Source: Chromera velia
Lineage: Eukaryota > Sar > Chromeraceae
DNA length: 61,764 nucleotides
Assembly (NCBI GenBank): GCA_018398765.1
Contig: JAHBMJ010005961.1
Coordinates: forward strand, 1-61,764
Direction of reading: 5' to 3'
In this document: piece by piece, positions 56,281-61,764 of the stretch
Position numbering within the stretch: position 1 is the first letter of the stretch
Layout: the number at the start of each line of letters is the position of its first letter
Made by a program: the position numbers and the translations under genes
The notes under the pieces: generated by a model
The model's database searches: none
What the model was told of the DNA's origin: nothing
Seen by the model: only the letters and a program-made list of their open reading frames with translations

Positions 56281-58421
56281 ATGTCTAGAGTGGGGAGAAA
56301 CTGCCTGGAGGATGACGAAAAACTTCGGGAAGCTGTACGCTTGCAACAGGCGCCCAAGCACGAAAGTGATCGTGTTGTTTCGGCGTATTTCGACCAGTTG
56401 AGGTTGTACAGAGATGCTTGCCGAGATAGCAAGCACGCTCCATGTTCTAACGCAGTTATCGAAGAGAAGCTGCAGACGGTACAGGCATCGTATGAGAAGA
56501 AAGTGCGAAGTCTGATGAAGTCGATTGACAGACTCACGAAAGAGAACGAACGCGTGAAGAGGGAATCGAAAGACCACCGTCGCACTGCAGCTTTCAAGAG
56601 AATGGAGACAGAGTTGGGGCTTCATGACGCCCTCTTGGCGTCCTTTGCCGATGCAGTCGATCAGCTCAGTCGCGATCTGTCGAGTCTCAACTCGCTCTGC
56701 ACACAAAATGTGACGGGCTTTGTGCCGAAAACAACACTCTGTGCACGGGACGTTCTCGAACAGTTCAGCCGCAAGGGGCCACCAAGAATTGACTTCAAAA
56801 GCCGTATGGAACTCTCTGAGGAGGTGTGTCTGAAATAATTCAGAGGTTTCTGTGTGAAATGATTAGTTGTTGAGGGTTTGCATCGACTCTTCTTCATCTC
56901 TTCTCGTCGAGCTGTCTGCCCGTGTATTTCTTTTCGTCCGTCGTCGCACAGTGCATCAGATACACTCTCCTCGATTTTGGGTGCAGGCGAAGGAGCTCCG
57001 GTGCCTGTTGGGCAATCTGGAGAGTCGATTGGGGCAGGCGAAGAAAAGGGAGTCTGAGAGCTTGAAGTGCTTTGAAGCTGCAACGAAAGCAAGGGAGCAA
57101 GAAAGCAGGTCAGTGTCTCTCGGGGGGGCAGAGCAAGGCAATCGGGCACGCCTAGGTTGAGCTCTTATGTGCCGTTCCGAAAATGTCGACACTTTTGCGC
57201 CAGCTGCCTTTGCGTATGGCTACTCTTGCTATCTTCTTTTGTCTCTCCGTGCTCCTTCGCTTCATCTCCTGTACGGTGGCACCATTTCTGTCCTTCCCTC
57301 TGCAACCCTGCAGACAGGCAAGAGAAGAAGCAGAGTCAGCAGGTGCCGTCATTGACGACCTCCGCACCAGACTCGCAGCAGCAGAAGCAGAGCGTGCGTC
57401 GTTGGAGAGCAAGGTAAGGACGGCAGTAGACAAAGAGACTTCAGATATCCGAAGACGGTTGGATGATCGGAGTTTCAGTTCGGAGATCGTGCAGCTAAAA
57501 GAGACAATAACACGGCTGTCTGCTGAGAAAGAGACTGCTGTGCGAGCTCGCGACTCAGCCCAATCGGAGCTGCACACCGTTTTAGAGCGGACCCGTGAGG
57601 AGACAGAGAGATTGAGGGCGTTGGAGATTGAATTCCCACAGCTCCAGAAAGAGTTGCGGGAGGCGAGGGAGCAGCTGGTGGACCTGAGAGGTGAGAACTC
57701 GGGTCTAGCTGCTCAAGTGAAGCAGCTGCAGAGAGAGGCAGATGTGCAGAGAGGGGACGCTCAGGCAGCAAGAGGGGATCTTTCTGAGTTGAGGAAAAGA
57801 TATGCAAAGGACGTGGGGGAGAGTGCAGATTTGACAAGACGCTCCCGAAAGGCTGAAACGCAGGCAAAGGCAGCAGCCAACCGTATTGAACCACTACAGA
57901 TTCGAGAGAAACAGTTACAAGAAAGGAACATGAAACTAGGAAAGGAGGTGGCGGAATTGAAAGAACAGCTTCAGAAGGCTGAGCACAAGAACAAAGAATT
58001 ACTCTACGGAAAAAGAATCGATATGGGGGGTGCAGCGTCGAACAAAGTGAGGCATTTGCAGCTGGAGCTCCTCCAAGTTGCGGAGGCTCTGGCAGAGACG
58101 GCAGTTGCAAAGGAGTCTGCCGAGTCGGATCGCGCTCGACTCGACGCGCTCGTGACCGATCTAAAGTCGCAGCTCTCTGCTGAGAGAACAAAAGCGAAGG
58201 GTCCTGCAGATCCTGCAGAGATGGACATTCTCCGAGCAGAGTGTGAGGAATTGCGTAACGAGAATGCGCACCTCCTCTCATGTCAGGAAGAGCTGGCCCG
58301 TTTGGAGAGAGAGAACGCAAAGCTTCAGAGATACGTTGCTGCTGCCAACTTCACTGCGAAGCAGCAAGTCAAAGAACAGGAGAAAAGGAAACAAATGCAG
58401 CCAGCAAAAGGACAAGCTTAA
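56281..58421 (+). CDS. Coiled-coil protein of unknown function
   Basis: Three exons, 56281-56823, 56987-57108 and 57314-58421 (TAA), join in frame to 590 residues. From about residue 55 to the end it is dominated by heptad-rich helices: IEEKLQTVQASYEKKVRSLM, KETSDIRRRLDDRSF, LQKELREAREQLVDLRGENS, LGKEVAELKEQLQKAEHKNK, ECEELRNENAHLLSCQEELA. There is no motor, kinase or membrane segment. Such rod proteins occur at centrosomes, basal bodies, cytoskeleton or Golgi; the sequence does not say which. The third exon carries most of the rod, and the ORF opens further upstream only across the intron. Confidence 0.8.
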
Positions 58422-60202
58422 TTCAAATCGAAACTGAGAATGCTTGTATGTGTTTGACTTTTTCTTCACAGATCTTGTCACGGTCAGTGTCGGTCACCGT
58501 CGAAAACGGTGTCTTTTACTTTTCTTTTGTTTTTCAAAAGCCTAAATTCATGCAAAATTACCAAAGCTCTCAGTAAAAAAGCTAGTAAAAAAGAGAAAGT
58601 TAGAATTTAGAAAATAAATTGCCCTAAATAATAGGCTAAATTAGTTTTCTATAATAGAGTAATGATAATAAATCTATGTTTGTAAGCGATAGTCACAATT
58701 AATCTAGCTGATTCTAGCAATCAATAGGGTCTTTAATACGCTGAAGATCTCATTCTGAATTATATATCTCTCCCTCTGGCGCCCCCTCGATCTATACACA
58801 AAGATATCATCCCCTGAAAAAGAAAGAAGAGGCCTTTTTTAAATTAAAGTTGAGTCCCTTATCTTTTTTAATCTTTGTGGCTCTCCCAGTATCTCGATCC
58901 AAATGAGGCTAGCAATGAGGAAACAAGAGACTAGATAACAGACAATTCAGCACTATACAGTAGTATAGACCTAGGTATAGACTCAGCATGAATTGCTGTA
59001 TGTAACAAAACAAAAACCTTTAAGAAAAAATATTCTTGGTACTAACGCTGCATTATAACATCACATACATTACTAACATTAGAAAGCAACTTGAAAATAG
59101 ACTGAAATGATTTACTAGAGTATAAAACAAGATTTAAATTGTACTTAGTTTAAATTAGTTTGAATTTGTTATGGTGTATTATTACCGTGCATACACTTAT
59201 AAACATACGTATAGTGCCGCATGCATTTAACTAGGCATTTAACTTATATCATTTTGTAATGTTTTCTCCTAGGTTTCCTCTCCATATCTTTTTTATTTAG
59301 CTCATTTGCAGTGATTGTTCTTTCACATTAAAACTTTTTTCATTATAAGCAGTAACGCTGTGATAAATGAATTGAATTGAATTGTTGAATGAATGAATGA
59401 ATGAATGAATGAATGAATGAATGAATGATTGAATTGAATTGAGGCAATTAAAGCCGGTGAGCATACCACTTGGGCTCTGGCCAACTGCGGGGCATAACAT
59501 GCAAGTTCCGTTTACGTTTATTCACCTAGAGTGAGAAAGGCATTTGAAGGCGCTCGCAACATCAGGGCGGCCCGTGATGTGTTCAAAGAGAGGTTGCAAC
59601 TTTTTGGTTATGAATCAAGGCTTCACAAGCTGCTTTCTCAGCCCGACAAACACTCTTGTGAGTCTGCCAATCTTCCTTCTAACATTCTTTTGAACAATAC
59701 CTACGAGTCCCACACTGAGCACATTTGCTCATCTTCCCCTCTTCACCACAGCAATCGCACCTGTCCTCCGTGTCGCTTGCCCCCAGACGAGCAAACATGT
59801 TTCTTTGCTACTCCTCCTTTGCGGCTCCGTAAAGAAAAGCCTAGTATCTGTGGAGCGCTACAGACCTAGACTTAGTATGACTGGTTACTGCATAAGAACT
59901 GTCAGTTCGGGAGTCTTATAGTACCAAAGCTATCAGTCAGGACAGTTACACAGACAAGCCGAGCATGCACGTGAGTGGAATTAATTCTGATATTAATTCC
60001 AATACAGATACAACATTAGGGGCGCGCCCATAGAACGACATAGGCATGGACGGACTTGAATGCAAGCTTAGTACTCAACTTAGTGCATGACTGGAAAGAC
60101 GCTTTCAGGATAATCTTACTCTTTGACTTAATTCATTACAGCATGATTAGCTCGGGCGATCAACTCCGGCTAGAGCGAACAACTACATATCGCAATGTAA
60201 CG
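58422..60202. other. AT-rich intergenic region and presumed 3' LTR of the gypsy element
   Basis: Positions 58560-59340 are AT-rich without a gene, and 59380-59430 is a (GAAT)n microsatellite. The stretch left of 60202, perhaps from about 59500, should be the 3' LTR of the element to the right (it starts CGTTAC on the minus strand). Its outer border cannot be set without the second LTR. An ORF at 59531-59869 is not recognised. Confidence 0.45.
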
Positions 60203-60217
60203 TGCCACCTCCCCCCC
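60203..60217 (-). other. Polypurine tract of the gypsy element
   Basis: On the minus strand GGGGGGGAGGTGGCA is followed by CGTTAC, the inferred first bases of the 3' LTR. The same GGTGGCA|CG junction occurs in the tandem Gag-only element. Confidence 0.6.
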
Positions 60218-60406
60218 GAAGTCTGTGTCCCCATACAGACATGCTTCATTTGAAGAGAAGACAAGTTTCGTTTTCAGATAGACTGGATGAAAAGGCAAAA
60301 AGGACAGGTTCAAGGAGAGAGGGAAAAGAAGTCTTCAGAGAGAGATCAAACGGAGAAAACAAGAATTTCAAAGATAACAGACTTGCAATGCCCTCAATCA
60401 GCAACC

Positions 60407-60691
60407 TCAAACGGAACGACGGGCAGACGCATGGAAGGCAGCAATCATGGCCTTCGCATTCTTCAGGTTCGAGAGAGGCTCCCAGGTTGCCTCCTCGGCA
60501 GGGAACCCTTTCCATTGCACACAGTACTCTCTCCCTCCTCCCCTGCCCCGCACGGCGACAACTCGCTCAACTTCGAAACTCCTCCTCAGCCCAAGCGGGC
60601 ATGCGGACTGACGGGGGACGGACGACTGTCCCTCCCCCTGACTGACGATAGGGCTTGCAGAGAGATCGGTGAATAACGGGGCTTTCGGCAC
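60407..60691 (-). CDS. Chromodomain of the Ty3/gypsy element (different frame from integrase)
   Basis: An open frame contains EVERVVAVRGRGGGREYCVQ, then WKGFPAEEATWEPLSNLKNA: the aromatic and WKG...TWEP residues of a chromodomain. In chromoviruses this module sits at the integrase C-terminus and steers insertion to particular chromatin. Here it overlaps the end of the integrase frame in another phase, so it is reached only by a frameshift, or the copy is mutated. It ends about 190 bp before the polypurine tract. Confidence 0.75.
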   Translation of the reverse strand: MPKAPLFTDLSASPIVSQGEGQSSVPRQSACPLGLRRSFEVERVVAVRGRGGGREYCVQWKGFPAEEATWEPLSNLKNAKAMIAAFHASARRSV

Positions 60692-61764
60692 CCCGCAGGC
60701 AAGACGACCTCCAGATTGTCCCTCGGTAGAACCGTTTCAACCTCAAACGGTCCAAACCAGACAGAATCGAGCTTTCTTGCATACTCCTTCCCTTTCTCCA
60801 CTGGCTGGGGCCACCACGATCGGTGCACCAAAACATACTGCCCCACCTGAATGCCATCGGCGGGACGCCGGTGCCGGTTCGCATACCTTGTCATGATCCC
60901 CTGTGCTGCCCTCAAAGACTCAGTTGCTGCTGCGACCATCTGTCGGTGTCCCTCCAGGAAGTCCTCAGCGTCGAAAGACTGTTCGACCGAGGAAGGAAGG
61001 GAAAGGGAGGGAGAGGCTACTGCTTGTCGGCCTGTATCGAGAGTGAAAGGGGAAAAGGACGTCCCCTCATAGACTGAGGAGTTGTAGGCAAACTCCACGT
61101 CACAGAGAAATTCGGACCAGCGAGTCTGTTTCGTCTCAACCAGGCATCGGAGGGCCTCCTCAATCGTTCGATTCATTCTCTCAGCCTGCCCTGCTGTGTC
61201 ATGGTGACCGGAGGTGGAGAAATCGAGCTGAGTGCCTGAGAGGGCATGAAGAGTCTGCCAAAATTTCGAAACAAAACGGAGGTCTCGATCGGAGACAATC
61301 TGCCTCTGATACCCCTTCTTGCACGTGACAAAGCGTCGATAGAGACGGGCAGTCTCTTCAATACTTGCAATTCGATGGGTGGGGACGAGAATGGCTGCCT
61401 TGATCAGCCTGCACACCACCACCATGATGGTGTCGTATCGTTCATCCCCTGAAGCAGGGAGGTCGGTGAGAAAGTCCAGGCAGACTGACTCCCATGGCTG
61501 CGAAGGAACGGACAGAGGGTGAAGCAAACCAGGGGGCAATGCGTTTGGACCCTTGCTGTGCTGGCACGGGTCGCAGGCCCGAATGTACACCCCAACATCC
61601 CTCCACATCTTTGGCCAGTAATAGAGGGACGCCATCTTCTTATAGGTTTTGTTGATGCCCAGGTGTGCGAAGTGGGGAGATGCATGGTTCTCTCCAATCA
61701 CTTGCTTGTGCAGGGATTTTGGGATACACAGCCTGTCCCCACCATAATAGAGGAGACCGTCCCT
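60586..61764 (-). CDS. Ty3/gypsy pol, integrase part (runs off the window)
   Basis: The frame is open to the right edge, so the reverse transcriptase and protease would lie beyond it. The start is LLYYGGDRLCIPKSLHKQV, then the HHCC zinc finger (HFAHLGINKT with CDPCQHSK), and the catalytic core with D in CLDFLTDLP, D in VSDRDLRFVSKF and E in GHHDTAGQAERMNRTIEE. It continues through the GPF-type module (WFGPFEVETVLPR). The integrase therefore looks catalytically complete. The element is an LTR retrotransposon of the chromovirus branch and a plausible source of enzymes for the non-autonomous LTR elements in this window. Confidence 0.9.
   Translation of the reverse strand, partial: RDGLLYYGGDRLCIPKSLHKQVIGENHASPHFAHLGINKTYKKMASLYYWPKMWRDVGVYIRACDPCQHSKGPNALPPGLLHPLSVPSQPWESVCLDFLTDLPASGDERYDTIMVVVCRLIKAAILVPTHRIASIEETARLYRRFVTCKKGYQRQIVSDRDLRFVSKFWQTLHALSGTQLDFSTSGHHDTAGQAERMNRTIEEALRCLVETKQTRWSEFLCDVEFAYNSSVYEGTSFSPFTLDTGRQAVASPSLSLPSSVEQSFDAEDFLEGHRQMVAAATESLRAAQGIMTRYANRHRRPADGIQVGQYVLVHRSWWPQPVEKGKEYARKLDSVWFGPFEVETVLPRDNLEVVLPAGCRKPRYSPISLQALSSVRGRDSRPSPVSPHARLG

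Overview
The window is nuclear DNA of an intron-rich eukaryote. Every protein gene that can be read with confidence, except perhaps the DCP1-like and LRR genes, is split by GT-AG introns. The RNA polymerase III gene alone has 31 exons. The combination of a dynamin-related protein, a divergent leucine-rich repeat protein, very abundant simple repeats inside introns, frequent TGCATGCA-type palindromes and a chromodomain Ty3/gypsy element suggests an alveolate alga of the chromerid type (Chromera velia-like). That assignment is inference; no rRNA or organelle marker is present. Stops of both TGA and TAA type occur at the ends of good gene models, so the standard code fits. The assembly has single Ns at 19713, 26142 and 34811 and a 226-base gap at 35398-35623.

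Layout. Positions 304-5343 (+) hold the last 11 exons of a dynamin-like protein (stalk and GED-like region; the GTPase domain would lie to the left of the window). Positions 7843-9625 (-) encode a secreted, acidic then Gly/Arg/Tyr-rich protein in two exons. Positions about 10537-13514 (+) hold an LRR protein gene with an uncertain 5' part; one likely upstream exon lies between two intronic inverted repeats. Positions 13515-17227 are AT-rich and hold inverted-repeat remnants. Positions 17228-23319 are a tandem LTR-element array (three 263-bp LTRs, two internal units with a minus-strand Gag-like ORF) flanked by a 5-bp target duplication, plus an apparent 959-bp assembly duplication. Positions 24133-37427 (+) encode RPC2, the second largest subunit of RNA polymerase III. 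Positions 39423-43575 (+) encode a 994-residue F-box-like/ankyrin-like protein with a histone H1-like Lys/Ala tail. Positions 44125-45430 are a diverged tandem duplication. Positions 46024-49234 and 49388-51068 are two LTR-type elements of different kinds. Positions 51634-52022 are a long foldback. Positions 53687-55417 (-) encode a DCP1-like decapping cofactor and 56281-58421 (+) a coiled-coil protein, transcribed away from each other across an 863-bp spacer. From about 60202 to the right edge lies the 3' part (integrase, chromodomain) of a minus-strand Ty3/gypsy chromovirus.

The main point of interest is the LTR elements. The tandem Gag-only array, the small coding-free element at 49.4 kb and the gypsy element share unusual LTR termini: they begin CGTAA or CGTTA instead of TG and, where the end can be seen, finish ACG. 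Two of them share a GGTGGCA polypurine-tract junction. This fits one autonomous element and two non-autonomous relatives. The 46-49 kb element has ordinary TG...CA ends and is separate.
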